Source: Didymodactylos carnosus (Eukaryota > Rotifera > Eurotatoria > Philodinida > Philodinidae). From it: a DNA stretch of 64,000 bases. Below the pieces are notes generated by a model that saw only the letters and a program-made list of their open reading frames with translations, was not told where the DNA came from and made no database searches. The first letter of the stretch is position 1. Each line of letters begins with the position of its first letter. The position numbers and the translations under genes are program-made. Where the stretch lies: contig CAJNOQ010000142.1 in NCBI GenBank assembly GCA_905250885.1, positions 1 through 64,000 on the forward strand, read 5' to 3'. Below, one piece after another: positions 12,943-42,149 of this stretch.

Positions 12943-15437
12943 CTTTGTTTGTTTGAACGGATGTCGCCCATTTACGCAGAACATTTTACCAGCAGTGAGA
13001 AACAGCTTTAATTAAAGAAAGTTGCAGTTTAGAGCTAGTTGTAAATCTCTTGAGACTATTTCGGACGCGAATTCACTGATTCGTCTATTTATAGTCAACA
13101 AAATTATACATGAGGAACTAACGAACGATAAAGACAAACAAGCAACAATTTTTGAGCCACTATCTTGTACGTTCATTGAAAAATGTTGCTTGACCATTAA
13201 CGTTTTCTTACGGACATTTTTACAGGATTTTAAAATTTTGGTAAATAATCCTGATACTGGCGTAATCAAAATATTAGCTCGATGGAGCACGGCCTCAGAT
13301 TGTGATTCACTTTCTGGAAACAGTTATTTGTTCGCTTTATGCTTTTCCAACTCACGACGGAATCTCTCGGGGTTTCCTCGTCAGATAAACAATAACAATT
13401 GTCACCTTGGTTGAACGGATGATTGCTGATGATACATTGTACATTTCTCGATGTCATCATATTTGTGTAGTTAGACAATAATTGTATGACTGTAAAAATT
13501 TATTTCAACATCGTAGAAAAAAGTCTTTGAAAATAATAAAAGATTCGTAGAAGAGTATTGAACTCGTCTGTCGACGCCGATTGTGATCTCGTTTAATTGG
13601 TGAAAGAGGGGAATTTGAATGAGAACACTTTTATTTATTGTATGCGGAAAGTGCGAGAATTTTTCACTCAGAAAAAAAAGAATTTCTGCAGAAATATCCG
13701 AAGTTCAAATTTTTAAAAATTCAGTTTTGAGTTTGAAACGACCAAAACTGCCTCGTCTTGTTCAGTTTCGTACGCTCTTTCCGACAAGACATGATTCAAA
13801 GAGAACGAACACAATTTGACGATGTAAAACTAAAAGTGATGCGATGGCCCTTCGTCTTAAAAAATTTATATATCAGTAAGTTTAACGTTTCAAGGTCTAA
13901 AACCTTGGACTTTTAGGTTTTGGGCGATGAAGAATAAGATACAAACGCTTTTAGAAAATAAAACTTTTTTCATGTTACGGTGTTTTTCGCGGAGCTGGCG
14001 AATCCTCTCTTTAATTACGTCTTACATTAAGCAAGAACTAATATTCTGTGTGAGAAAAGTCTCTTATTTCATACACTTTTCTTGCATTGGAAAAACGCAA
14101 TTGATTGAATGAAAGTTCTACAGAAATGGAGCTGTAAATCAAGATTCTCAGATTTGTTTCTCTTTCGTGGATTCTTCCTAGCGTTCTAGAGATATTTGCA
14201 AAAAGAGTATAATAAACAATCGCCACGTAAATTCGACGTCAAATCGTATTCAAAAAAGTTTATCTCTGTTAACAAATGGATCTTTAAAGTCGCTTCCGTT
14301 ACGAAATTCCGCAAGTTGGTTCACTTTTTGATGATATGCTACTACCGTGGTAAAAACAACGTTTCAGTAACGTAGTATTCGCCTGATTTTGCATCCGATC
14401 GTTTTCGTCCAAACACTTGGGAACAGTTAAAAAATCTATGTCAATATTTCGAGCATGAAGTTGTTCTGTATAGCTGCCTAGTATTTCTCTATCAAGTACG
14501 TCGAATAACACATGCGTTATAATATAACATACAAAACAAAAGTTTTTAACTATTTAATTCAGTTTTCTAATCATTATGATGTTTATCAATGATGAAACGT
14601 TTCGTGTATTGATTTTCACATTTTAATTTGATTGTTCTAATTTACTTTTACATCTGTACGCTTCATCTACCCTGATAAATGAATGAATTATTTTTGACAA
14701 ACCCTATTTATACTAGCACAAATTCTCTTCATAACTTTCAACGCCTAGAAATATGTTTGTCATGCAAACATCCTAGACAATGCATGAGCGGTCGAAAGCG
14801 GATACTTTTCAGATGCAACGGTGTAAATATATAATAGAATTTTAAACAGACGTTTTGAAAAATATTGATATGTTCTGAGATGGTTTACTTTTAAAATTTG
14901 TGATGGTAATTAAACGACTTTATATTGAAACTGGATAGATCTACTAAATTCATCGAGTTTAAATGTCTCATCAATAAAGTGAGCATAATATCATATGTCT
15001 AGTAAAAATGACCGCTAAGATATAAAATGCAAAACATTACCAGTATCATTTGCTATATAATTTGATTATACGCTAAATTTCAATTGATCACACAGTGTAA
15101 AAATATGAGTTCAAATTATCACCATATCTCATTATATTATACTATGGTGAAGTTATCAAAGTACTTCCAGAATCTCGATTATTCGTAAAAGTGTTTTCAT
15201 TGTCTATATTTTGTTTCATGAATTATCAAATATAAATTAGAAACAAAAAAAACTGAGCATAATAACAATTAGACCGAACGTTGAGGCAAGAGAGAGAGAA
15301 CCATGAAGGCATGTTTATCTTGAAGATATATGTAAAAAAAATGAAAATTTGTTAAATCAGGCGTGTGGAAAACGAAAAAAAGTCAACAATAACACACCTG
15401 TTGTACACAGATAACAGAGAAAAATACTAAAAACAAT

Positions 15438-31034
<15,597 letters not shown>

Positions 31035-32676
31035 TTGTTTTTTTACAAATAAAAAAAGAAATAAAATAAAAGATGAATTGAACAAAGAGACAAGAATAAC
31101 AATGATGAAAATAAATCTAGAATAAATAATATGAACTTTATTACATTTAAACATCAATTCTTCTATTTTCAGTCAAGATGTTAAAACTATTAAATTAACT
31201 GATAGACAAACATTAGTCTTTTCTAAAGAATAGTTTAAAAACTAAATATTTTGCATGAAACAAAACATTTTTAATAATATCATCTTTCATTTCATTTCAA
31301 AATAAATATTACATGAAATAAAACATAATCAAAAAAAAAGGAGATGAATGAACGAAAACAATAAAATGATCAAATATTTTTTTATTTTCTCTTCTTGTTA
31401 TTTGTTTTGTATTACGTATTTTTGCTATTGTTGTTATTTAATTTGATAAGGATAATCCACGATATTGACACGAACCAATGATTATAATATTCAAGTTACA
31501 ATATCATATCGACTACATCATTTCGTGTTTTAATTTTGTTTTTGTTTCAAAATTTCACCAGTAGCATTTTTTTTTTTTTATTTTATCCTACACGTTTTTC
31601 ATCCCATAAGAATATAAACGTTCTAGGCCAAAATTATCTTTTAAAAATACATTCACTTATTTCAATAGCTATAGGAGACATACTTAGAATAGAGCATAGA
31701 TTTCAATTTTAATATTGAATTATTAATATATAACTTTTGTTTTTTCATAGACATCTATCTTGTACATGTGAAGTTGTTTTGTATTTTGGGTTTGTTTTTT
31801 TACATTATCATTTGTTGAATATTTTGATTGTTAAGTATAGCAATATTGGCAAAATAAACACTTAAACCTGTTCGATTTTTAATGCGTTTATGATGAACAT
31901 TAATTGTTTATATTGATTCTTTTTTAACACAAGAAAATCGTTGAAAAACAGAAAGAATTTATACAACAAGTTGTTATTATCAGATACTTGATAAACAGTA
32001 GATTTATGTTCTTCTAACATAGGCAATAATAAATGAAAGATTTTTACTGTACATTTGCAATATTCAATTCTTCAGCGCCTAGATTATACTCTATATAAAT
32101 CGTTAGTTATCGTCTATTATGGAGAATATAAATATGAGAAAGAGCAAGTATTTATTTGAATAGCAATAGTAAAACATCGTCTTTTTTTTTTTTCTCATTC
32201 GGTTTTCTATCGAAGTACCATGCACATTCAAAGACTGCAAAGAATCGAGAATAAAAAACCAAAAATAATTTCCACTATTTTTATATGTAAATTTATACTA
32301 TAGGTATCAAACGAATGCCTATATAAATACTATTTATAGTTAAATATTAATAGTACCTTACCATCACTATTGATGTATTAATTCATTATCAATTTTTTTG
32401 TAATTTAAATTTAAATTAAACTAGAGACACTGATATTAATAATTTTTCATTATTGAACAAAATTTAATCGGTAAAATTATCTGGTTAAAATCAAATTTTC
32501 TAATTTGATACGTTGTGCTAACACAATTGTAAATATTATACAATATGAAATTTGATCAAGAATATTTTACTATCGAAAATGAATCATTTGTTGACATTAT
32601 TTTCTTTTCTTCATTAAAATTCATAGTTAAAATTAAACCGAAAGTTATATGAGAAATAGGAATAAATTCTACAATA
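31035..32676. other. AT-rich region upstream of the neurobeachin-like gene
   Basis: Extremely A/T-rich with T-runs (for example around 31570 and 32180). No open frame with coding character is visible. The part nearest 31034 must contain the 5' leader or promoter of the minus-strand gene, but no TATA-like or initiator motif stands out from the background. Confidence 0.4.
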
Positions 32677-32678
32677 TA

Positions 32679-33677
32679 CAGTGACGGTAAAAAAATTTCC
32701 GTACATCCCCAATTTTGTTTTCTTCTTATCATCATAATTCGATAACGAAAAAAGCTTTTGACAAGGGGTTTACACGAAAATATTGCCCTATGTTTGATGA
32801 AAAAGACAAAAAAAATAGTTATTAAACGACGAACTAATGGGCAAACTTTTCAAACAAATCTTGAGAATTATAACAGGCGAGTAAAATGGGATCATTTCTT
32901 ATTTTATGCACGATATTTCGATTTTAATCGATCATTATCAAATAAAAAATAAACTGTGAAAAATGACTGTTCATACCTTTTAATGCTATTTCCATTTGAT
33001 AAGTCATCGACTGAATTTAGTGAATATACGATACAAAGTTGTACACACACACACACAGTTTATTTTTTACTTGATAATGACCGGTTAGAGTGGAAATATT
33101 GTGAATCTCATTTTACTCGGCTGCTGTAATTCTCAAGTTATTAAACTTTTTAACGGGATCGATTTTTCGATTAAAAGATCGGTCAAATTCTTCCATTTAA
33201 CATCCAGACTATATTTACCTTACTTGATTTTTGACGCTGTTTCGAACAGTTTAATTAGAGTGTTTATTAATCCATTCATTCCTGAGATTGAACAGTCAGA
33301 CTGAAGAAGTATGACAATTTTGATTTAAAGTCGTGTTTTTATTCTAAAGAAAAAGACTTTTGAAAATTATTTTTTTTATCGATATGTAGCTTGCGCTTTG
33401 TTTTATCGATTGATGTAGTTTTCTTATTTTTTTGGTCTTTATAAAAAAGATTTTTATCAACTGTACGGAAAATTTTTGCCAATTTGAAAAAGTTCACTTT
33501 TCAGTTGAATGAGTTTACCACGAGCAACAATGAATATTTCTAAATTTTTTTATCTGCAACTAGATTGAGTGGACAATATTGTGGTGCAAACAGCTTGTCA
33601 AAAAAACGTTTTTTGTCATCGAGTTATGATCAAAAGGAAAAAAAATTGGAGTGCACGGAAAATGTTGATCGCTACTG
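32679..33677. mobile_element. Tc1/mariner-like non-autonomous element with about 115-bp TIRs, 1.0 kb
   Basis: The left end starts CAGTGACGGTAAAAAAATTT and the right end, read inward, starts CAGTAGCGATCAACATTTTC. Similarity between the two ends continues for about 115 bases, including CCGTACAT/CCGTGCAC, TCATAATTCGATAACGA/TCATAACTCGATGACAA and AATATTG. The element is bounded by TA (32677-32678 and 33678-33679). An extra inner copy of the end motif, CTGTACGGAAAATTTTTGCC, lies at about 33460, resembling the IR/DR layout of some Tc1 elements; the left side lacks an equally clear inner copy. No transposase is encoded between the ends. The family assignment rests on the TA duplication, the CAGT start and the long TIRs. 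Confidence 0.85.
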
Positions 33678-33679
33678 TA

Positions 33680-35286
33680 TTTTTGTATACTTAGTGTCAC
33701 ATACACCAACTTGTATAATTGTGTGTCATTTGATATACAATTTAAAACGATAACTAACATTTAAGATTAATTCGTAAAAACTATGTTAAAATATCATTAC
33801 TAAAAGCATTACATAATAAAAATTTATTGAAAAAGTGAGCAAAAATACAGTTGTTGACTCTTTTTAATGGTTAATTGGTAAAATAGTTAAAGTTATTTTG
33901 AGATCAACATATTATATTGGTTTTTCTTTCGAAATCAGGTAAGATAGATTACCTGGTGTTTCCAGCCTTTACTTGTTGAACTACTTGGCTTCTTGTAAAA
34001 CAAGACGAATATTCTAAATGAACATAATGACGTTAATCCATTCTCATTTTATTTTGAAAGAAAAAATGAAACGCTAACAAGTCAGAAATAATCGCAAGAT
34101 ATAAGCGTCAATGTAGAGTGGAAGAAAAACAAGCAAACGAGAAATCATTTACAATGAAAAAAAGAAGGGAAAGTTTTTCAATATGCTTTTTCACAAACTC
34201 ATTCCAACTAAATGTACACAAAAAAACATAAAAGAACAAAACAGACGAACCGGTGTGAAATATACAAAAAACAAAAAACAAAAAATTTCTCACATTTCAT
34301 TCTAGCGAAATAACATTTGAAATAAAAGTCAAAATAAATATGGTATCTGAACGTTGAATATATCGATGTCTTTTTTCATTCTCAAACAAATAATGATTGT
34401 AAAAGAACAAATTAATAAAGACATGGCTCAATTATGCCAAAATTATGCCAGAAATGTTAGTTACACACAAATTTTTTCAAATCAGAAAACAAAAACACTA
34501 AAGGAATTTCTGAATGTAAACTAAAAACAATTCATAAGAGACGAAAAATTTGAAAAGTTGCAACCAAAGTCAGTTATACAAGATAAACACTCTAAAGATC
34601 CAAATTATAAAGATATCGACAAAAACAAACAAAAGAGTAGCATTCCACACAGTAAGGACTTCATGTATACTCCGTAGAGTGTTTTTTTTTACCCAGGCTT
34701 GTTTCACAGTTAACTAGTAATCAGCGTCGAATAGGAAAGATCATACCTAGAAAGTATTACCACAAATATGATTGTTTAGAGGCTTTTCATTACTCAATAC
34801 CCGTTAAAAGTGACTGCTAATCAATTTTACTTAGATTGTGGCTATCCTTATGCACATGGACAGAGAAAAATTTATTTTCTGTTTATTCGAAGACTAACTA
34901 TTCTTAAAATAGGTGATATCTTTGAAAGTGAGCGAATAATGCACACAATCTTTTTTACCATCCAAATAAAAACTGAGTCTTACGAATGGCTCACAAAGGC
35001 AACAATTCAAAAGAGTAAAACGTGAAGCAAACATTTTGTACAAATAATCTACATAAAAGTAAAAAAAAACGAATGATGTAGCAAAAATAATTCTGTTAAA
35101 AAAGAAAAAAAATAGTAACCACTGTGTGTTTTTTGTATACAAAAAAAAAAAGATGAGAAAAGAAAAAATTCACAAATCCTGAGTCTTTTTTTTTTTTTTT
35201 TTTATTAATGTTGTTGTTTCTCTAGTTTATCACAGAAAATAAACATGCATACACGAGATTCTGTGTGTTCCGTTTGTTAGACGTTC
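33680..35286. other. AT-rich intergenic region, no gene seen
   Basis: Short open frames on both strands are A/T-driven and lack domains. An 18-base T-run lies near 35188. The right-hand part probably includes the 3' untranslated region of the minus-strand secreted-protein gene that ends at 35287. Confidence 0.4.
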
Positions 35287-37038
35287 CTATACCAAATTAT
35301 TCAATGAGAACGATAATATCACATAACTAATAAATAGCAACTTATAATTGGATAATAACAACAAATGTGACGAGGAAAATAATGATTTCTGAGACGGTTC
35401 ATATAATCGAGAATTGTCGGATGCTAGAAAAATAGAAATAAAATACATCAATAAATTAGCAAAAATAAAAAAATAAAAATAGGTTTTATCGTGTTAGCTG
35501 ATCGTACAGAAAAATAGCAATTTATTATTTAATGGAAAACATCAATAGAATAAAATAGCAATAAAAAAAAAGAAATAAATCCATTTTTACTTACTTATAA
35601 GTCTATATGTTTGTTTATCATAATAATCGTTTCCTATTCGACATTCATATGTAACATACAAAATACTTGGATCTGTTGTTGTAAAATTAATTTTCATTCT
35701 AATTAATGTTTTATTACATACGCTTAAATGACTATTATTCCAAAATTTGTGTGGCAATGTACATTTATTATTATCGCTCTCATACTTTAATAAAATACCA
35801 CTTGGTCGAACTTGATCCGTTAAACATCGAATATAAAGATTTTCAGTTAAACCCACATTAGACAATACACGACATTCTAATTCAATATCATTCATTATAT
35901 CACCAAAATGTGGAGTTATAGTTAAACGAATAGGATTCGATGTAGCCACTTCATCCACACCAAAAACAAAGTGAATGAATAATAAAACTAAAAATAGAAA
36001 AATAAAATTTGAGTCTACTATTGAATATTCACTTTTCTTAATTTTGAGAAAATGTTGATAATAATAGATAATTACTCCTAATGAAATATTTTCCCACGTT
36101 TTTAGGTCAAAAGTCTTATGCTTCAAAGATTAAGTTTGAACTAATTATTCTAAAATGTGGTGTCAAATAGTGGATATACGTAGAATATTTCAGTAAAAAA
36201 ATCTTATCCAAAAACTGTGAGGCCAATAGAGACAGAAGGTAATCTCATACTTAGATGTTGATTCTAGCCTCCAAAAAGACGATTTCATACTTTTTAAATC
36301 TCAACTTGATTGTTGTATGTTGAATATGGCTATTGAACGCCTGAAAAGAGCGATAATCAAACGATATATGTAGAAGTTTCATAAAAAAGCAGAAACTTTA
36401 GTCCTTACTCCATAGAAAAAATTATCAGAGTCAAGTTGAAGTCAAAAAAGTATTAAATCATTTTTCGATGCTAGAATCAGAGTCATCAGATTATCTTATG
36501 GTGGGAAACGTAAACATTATCTGACATAAGTTGATGGTTGTCGTTCGAATATCGATCTCATTCAAATATGTATATTTTTCATATTTGGTCGCAAAATATT
36601 GATGCAGAATGCGTTGGAATAAAAAAAAGAGACACTCAAATAAGACGCTTTGCATTTTGGTTCTAGCTCAACAACATTCGAAGATTTTCAGAAGATTTTT
36701 GCATTAATATATACAAAAATATTCGATTTTTACTACTATGTCCAACAGTAAGTTTTTCCTATTAAATGGTTGAGAGTTCCTCAAAAATGAAAAAAAATGA
36801 CAAAAGTTTTTAAAATGTATCTTTTTTTACTTCTCAAAGTATTGAATATTTTGATAATTTTTAATTCTTTAACTTAGAATACTAGTATTCTAAGTATTCT
36901 AAGTTAAAGAAAAATAGATCAAAATCACGAAGATTATTTACACACATTCCTGAAAATGTCAATATTCTTATTAAAAGGACAAGGTTTTTTAGACTTACAA
37001 TAGGCAATGAAAAGATTGACGACTGGTGCTGGTACCAT
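35287..37038 (-). CDS. Small secreted protein with probable GPI anchor, family not recognised
   Basis: I rebuilt this gene from three exons: 37038-36999 (40 nt), 35987-35595 and 35423-35287, with introns of 1,011 and 171 bp. Donors are GTAAGT in both cases; acceptors are TATTTTTAG and TTTTTCTAG. All junctions are in phase and give 189 aa ending in TAG. The junction of exons 1 and 2 creates a textbook signal peptide: MVPAPVVN, then the hydrophobic run LFIAYFLLFIHFVFG before VDEVA. The mature part has four or more cysteines and several N-glycosylation sequons (NNS, NKT, NFT) and looks beta-rich, perhaps Ig-like. The last exon ends in a Ser-rich stretch followed by hydrophobic residues (LLLLSNYKLLFISYVILSF), typical of a GPI signal. 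The function is unknown. The first exon is inferred; without it the frame at 35987 would extend into intron. Confidence 0.6.
36867..36908. repeat. Near-perfect palindrome
   Basis: CTTTAACTTAGAATACTAGT is followed by its reverse complement with one inserted TATTCTAAG step, so about 40 bases can fold into a cruciform or hairpin. It lies in the long first intron of the secreted-protein gene. It may be a remnant of a fold-back element; no function is implied. Confidence 0.6.
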
Positions 37039-38017
37039 GATGATGAATATATATCTAGAAAAACTATTTAAAATGACATTATAAAATGTATATTTATTAA
37101 CGATCTTGCATGCTGACTTATTTCACACCGACATATACTCTCTATTCAATACAATTGTGTCAAACACTAATAACACATACGAAACCTTTGAAATGAATAA
37201 TGACTGTTCAAGTTCAATGAAGGAAAGAAACGAAAGAACGAAAAAAAGAAAACAGTGTTTAAACATATTATATAATAGAGAACATGACCTTTTTCTTCTT
37301 TATATTTTTTTTATGCCTCATACTCACTAAAATGGTTAAGTAATACGATAATCAAGTGGGGGTAGAGAAAGAGAGGATGATCGCATGCACACATAATACA
37401 AATTACTTTATGTATTAGACTTAAATAGAACTGAACAGAAAAAAGAAATACTAAACGAACGATTCAGCTCATCAATTAAATAAAAATGTACAATATGCAT
37501 ATGAGAATGAACAGAAGAAGACGGCAGAGAGGGAAAAAAAATGAACAAATATTAAAAGAGAACTCTTAGTAGATTGATAAACAACAAAATCAAAAAAAAC
37601 ATTGTTGTCAAGAAACAAATCAACTTTTACTGGAGATCGAAAGCTGATTTATTTTTAGTTAAAAGAACTAGAATAATAAAAAAAAAGATTATTAGAATCA
37701 AGTCAAAAGAAAACTATTCTACGATTTCAACAGCTTTTAAAACAAAAAATATATTTGACACACAGTTTTACATCTTCGTTTATATCAAAAAATACTATAA
37801 GAGAACATAGACTTTAATCAATCAGAATGGTGAATTTCTTTTAAAAATAATTATGGTGAGCGATTTTGCATCGTATCGGTACGATCAAATTTTTTCTTTC
37901 CATCACTGATCTCAATCATAATTTACTATTTCAATGATTGATGTTCGCGCAAAACGAATTCCAAATAGTATACGTGTATAAAAACACTCACTCAGTCTGA
38001 TCATTCATGTCAATCAA

Positions 38018-38041
38018 TATATATATATATATATATATATT
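38018..38041. repeat. AT dinucleotide microsatellite
   Basis: About twelve uninterrupted AT units, directly preceding a fold-back element. Confidence 0.95.
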
Positions 38042-38087
38042 GTGGCAGAGATCTAGTCCAATTCAACATAGTGAGAAATCGTTTTTA

Positions 38088-38310
38088 ATTACAGAAAAGT
38101 TAGAGTTTTGAAAACTTGGACTGGTCTTCGCTACGCGCAGTTTTCGAGACTGCCTTTCTGTTACTTTTTTTCTTTGCTACCGTCAGAATACATATACTGA
38201 GAGTTACCGAATTTTGGTGGCTTAAGGAAAAGTAACGGAAAGGCAGTCTCGAGAATTGTACGGAAGCGAAGGCCAGTCCAAGTTTTGAAGAGTCTAACTT
38301 TTCTGTAACT
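38088..38310. repeat. Fold-back element with about 80-bp arms
   Basis: The left arm (38088-38167) and right arm (38228-38310) are imperfect reverse complements in colinear order: TTACAGAAAAGTTAGA, AAACTTGGACTGG, CTTCGCT, TCGAGACTGCCTTTC and GTTACTTTT on the left all have counterparts on the right, around a 60-base loop. It has the architecture of a MITE or fold-back transposon. No coding content and no target duplication were recognised. Confidence 0.75.
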
Positions 38311-40135
38311 AAAAGAGCAGTGCCAATAAACTCATTTAGTTCAGACAAACTCAGTTGTAAAATAAAATTTTAGTTCATGTATTTAAGTGTTTATTCTTAT
38401 AAAACTGATTTTATGTTTATCGATAGTTGTAGCTTAGAGTACAATAATATAATTTTTTCGCTTGTATTCTAAAGTGCACGTAAACTATAGAAGAGAATAG
38501 TCCTAAAACCATGGGCACATGACAAATATGAGAAAAATCTATTTTTTTTCAAAATCATTGACATGAAAACTTGTCATAAAGAAACAAAATATTTGATAGT
38601 GAATAAAAATAGTTAATATTTTTTGCCAATAAATATTTTAGTAACAAATGTAATATGTTGATATTCGTACTATGTTTTCTAATTCTGAGAGGAAACGAAT
38701 TTATTGTCGTCTATAACACGTAACTCAATAAGCCTTACGGCAAGATAATAATAAGAAAATATATTAAAAAAATAATATGTATTCAAAAAGCGGGTTTATC
38801 GAACTGACAAAGAAAAATTGATAGAATCATTGATGACATATTATCAACTCTTTTGAAAAAAAAACCGACTTTATACTACGAGAAATGAACTACTCAAGTT
38901 ATTCTCAAGCATACACGACTATTTTCTCCAAAACATTTGATAAAGTATAAATCGCACTACACCAATTAAAATTCTCACTGGATAATGCAGAAAATTCCAG
39001 TCTAAAAGTCAAGCATGTATTCAACCATTGAGAAATCTGTCAACTACATGGAAAAACAGTTCAAATTTCGCTCAATTATCAGTTCTGAACGTAGCTCACG
39101 TCCTTACTGACTCGCGTTTTATATTGGGTAAGCGCATAGACGCAGAATATGAGTTCGAATGTGTTCAGGTACTAAAGAACGAGCTGTAACTGTACGGTGT
39201 AAGTGTTTGGACACGATCGAGTCAAGCTGTTCGGAATATTTTTCGTGTAAGTTCGAAGCCGGATGCAATGAGAAAAGGCGTTTAACTTTCTTAACTGAGC
39301 ATCTCAACTGATGCAAAAAAACTTTAAAGTTTCTTAACAGTTAAAGTTCTTAGCAGCCGGTTTAATGATTAATGGAACAAGTGCAAAATATGTCCGAGCG
39401 ATCCCTCAGTAATAGAAAATCTTTCTTTTTATTCCATTAGCTCTTTTGAAAAAGACATAGACATGGATTTAAAAGACATAGATTTTAAAACTCTGACGGA
39501 CAACTCGGCAACCATGAAAGAACGGCGGCTCATATTCAAATAATAGCTCCTTTGTATTGCTTTTTAAATGTAATCTATACTATATGTATATCGGTATTTT
39601 TATAGTTGTTTATTATCCTGACAAAAGAACTAAATGAACATCTGTCTGAAACGACGTTTTCTCCCACTATAACTATTTGTAAAAAAAACCTACACTGAGT
39701 CGGGAAAAATAAATTATCGACTCGCCAATCTTTCAATCAAACGAAAGCAAAACAGAAAGTCACTGTAATAAATGAGTTTATTTCCACTGTTTTCCGCGCA
39801 GCAAATGAAATAAAAAACATTTTGCATCAGTAGTCGATGATCAGCTCGGTCTAAAAAGCTGGATCAGCAAGCTATGCTGTTTTATCATGGCTGAATCAGA
39901 CTTCATTAAAAAGATGTATCGTCGGATTCAGAGATGAAAATTCTAAACAGTTCATTCAGTTCTGAGTCTGGTGGCGGAATTAAAACTGAATTTTCTGAAG
40001 ACAACTTCCGCAATTTCAGAGCTGATTCATGTCAGCGTTTTCAAGTCTGAATCAGTTATTAGAAAAAAGACATTCATATAAATAACAAGGTTACTTGAGT
40101 CAGCATTGATAAGGATATTCAGTTCTAAATCAGTA

Positions 40136-40266
40136 CTCTAGTGAATGTACTTGAATTCGGGTACCTAAGAACTTTGACTGCCGCAAGCCAAGTGTATTCT
40201 AAGTACGTATGACGTGACTGTATCAGGGTACCCAATAGATACCTGATTTCTGCACATTCACTAGGG
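40136..40266. mobile_element. TA-flanked MITE, 131 bp
   Basis: The left end CTCTAGTGAATGTAC and the right end, read inward, CCCTAGTGAATGTGC form a terminal inverted repeat (13 of 15), and further inward both sides carry GGTAxCTA. TA borders both ends (40134-40135 and 40267-40268), which fits Tc1/mariner-type insertion. The element is too short to encode anything. Confidence 0.75.
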
Positions 40267-42149
40267 TACGTAGCAAAAGAAGAAAACTTTTTATGGAAAG
40301 TAATTTTATAAAACTGCATCGCTAATCCAGCTTGTTGATCGGCGATTAGTGATTCCACTTCGTTTTTTCTCCCTTCAAAAATAAATTATGTATTTGTGTT
40401 TAAGCAACCTATGTAAGCTCCAGAACTGTCGACTATGCCTTGATTTCTGTGAGAAGCCTTCATTTGATCCTAGAGTCTATTGTTTAAAATTTGTCCGCTG
40501 TCAATAGTGGGAATAGCATATTGCAGATTTGACGTTCGTGATTAGTGTGAATTTCGTAGTAGTCTCAAATACAGATGTGAAATTGCGATACTATTATTTT
40601 GATATAATAGATAATCTGACTAATATAATAGATGAAAGTTAATGGAGAAGTCTCAGTCCCTTACATTTCAGGACAAAGTAAAAAATCCAAAATGAAAATC
40701 TCAGCATAGTGGACTGCTAAATTCTAAAAAGAATTCTTGGTATTCTCTGAATTTCTGTATTAAATTGAAGCAGAAACAGACATCTACCATTCTTAATAGA
40801 AATTTTTGTCATGGTACTGTAGAATAAACATCATAGTGGAAATTTTTCAGTTAAAACTTCGAATTCAGCCGAAATTCACTTCACAATTTGATTTATAGTT
40901 AGAAACATGGTGGGAATTGTAAAATGACGATAAAAGTTACAGTAGCAAGTCCGCACCTCCAACGCGCTATTAAAAATCCTGGATCAGTGGCGAATCCAGA
41001 CTAATCAATCTTTTGTTCTTTCTTTATGAATACACGCGTTGTCTTACATGTGGTCAGTTGATTGACAGCGCGTACATAATATAGGCAGAACGAAAATCAG
41101 CACGTACGCAGGATCCGCTACTACACTGGACGTCAAGAAAAAGTTGTCTTTTAATACGGGAGTTTGTGCGTGATGTGAAATAACTGGAATGTCAGCCACT
41201 TCAGTCAAATCTAACTTACAGTGTTCAGTCTTAATCCGCAAGAAATCTTGTGATTGACTTCTTTGGAAATAAGTTGCAGTAAATAACGATCGATATAATA
41301 GACTAAATTTTGGAATTTACTTTTCTATCGACGAAATATGAGGCGAAAGGAAAATAATGAAAACGATGCCGGACAAGTATGTTTTACGCACGAAAATATG
41401 AAGGAAATTAATCTAATTTTATATAATCTATTCAGATTTTTAACTAGATCATAAATATCATGAATTCCTCTACAAATGTTTTGTAGTTTATTAGTTGAAG
41501 ACTACTTCTTCATCCTCTGCATATATTATTGCCATGCATCATGTTTTACTCGGTCATTTCTTCAAGAACATGATGCATTCGAGCTAGTACATGTAGCACA
41601 ATGCCCACGTTTCTAATATGAATGATGAAATTCCCTAAATATATTACGACGGCTCAATGGTACAACAAGGAATTTCGATCTGTTGTGTGAACCTAAATTA
41701 GGTCGAAAAAATAACTGCGCTACCTTGCAAAGATTCGAGAGAAAGTCCTGCGCCAAAAGAATTTTTGAAAAGTTTTAGCTGTGAAATCATTGGAAAACAT
41801 GAAGGATGCTTAGTTTCGCAATATAAGCTGGTTGACGATTCCTCCAAATGTACTAAATTGTACGATTAAAGAAAAAATCGCATCAATTTTTGACAATGAT
41901 TTACGTGCGTTTTAGACTGTTAAAACAAATCGAATCAGTTTTTGCTTCTTTGATCATTTAAAGTATACGTGGTCGATAAAAGTTATATTAGCTCCTAACT
42001 CTATATGGATTCTACTCCATCCATACGGCTTCATCTTTGCCACAACCAAGCAATAACAGGAAAATCACCGTTTTATCCGCGGTTGTTGTCTAAACTTAGG
42101 ACTAAGAATGACTGAACTGTACTAATAAAAGTCCGCTGATGCCAATTTA

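Larger units (their letters stand above)
9733..15437. other. Gene-poor, repeat-bearing region between Abi and the neurobeachin-like gene
   Basis: No gene could be supported. Overlapping open frames on both strands at 13012-13480 lack any recognisable domain. The stretch holds a minisatellite (11491-11960), three TIR-type elements (10905-11042, 12359-12601, 12770-12942) and short fragments starting CAGTGGCGGATGT (10113) and CAGTGGCGGTTC (10211) that resemble ends of other small elements. The last few hundred bases before 15438 should include the 3' end of the neurobeachin-like transcript. Confidence 0.5.

Noticed and set aside
13012-13478. Overlapping open frames on both strands, up to 130 codons
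   Set aside because: Opposite-strand frames overlap, neither has a domain, and no flanking exons or splice sites support them.
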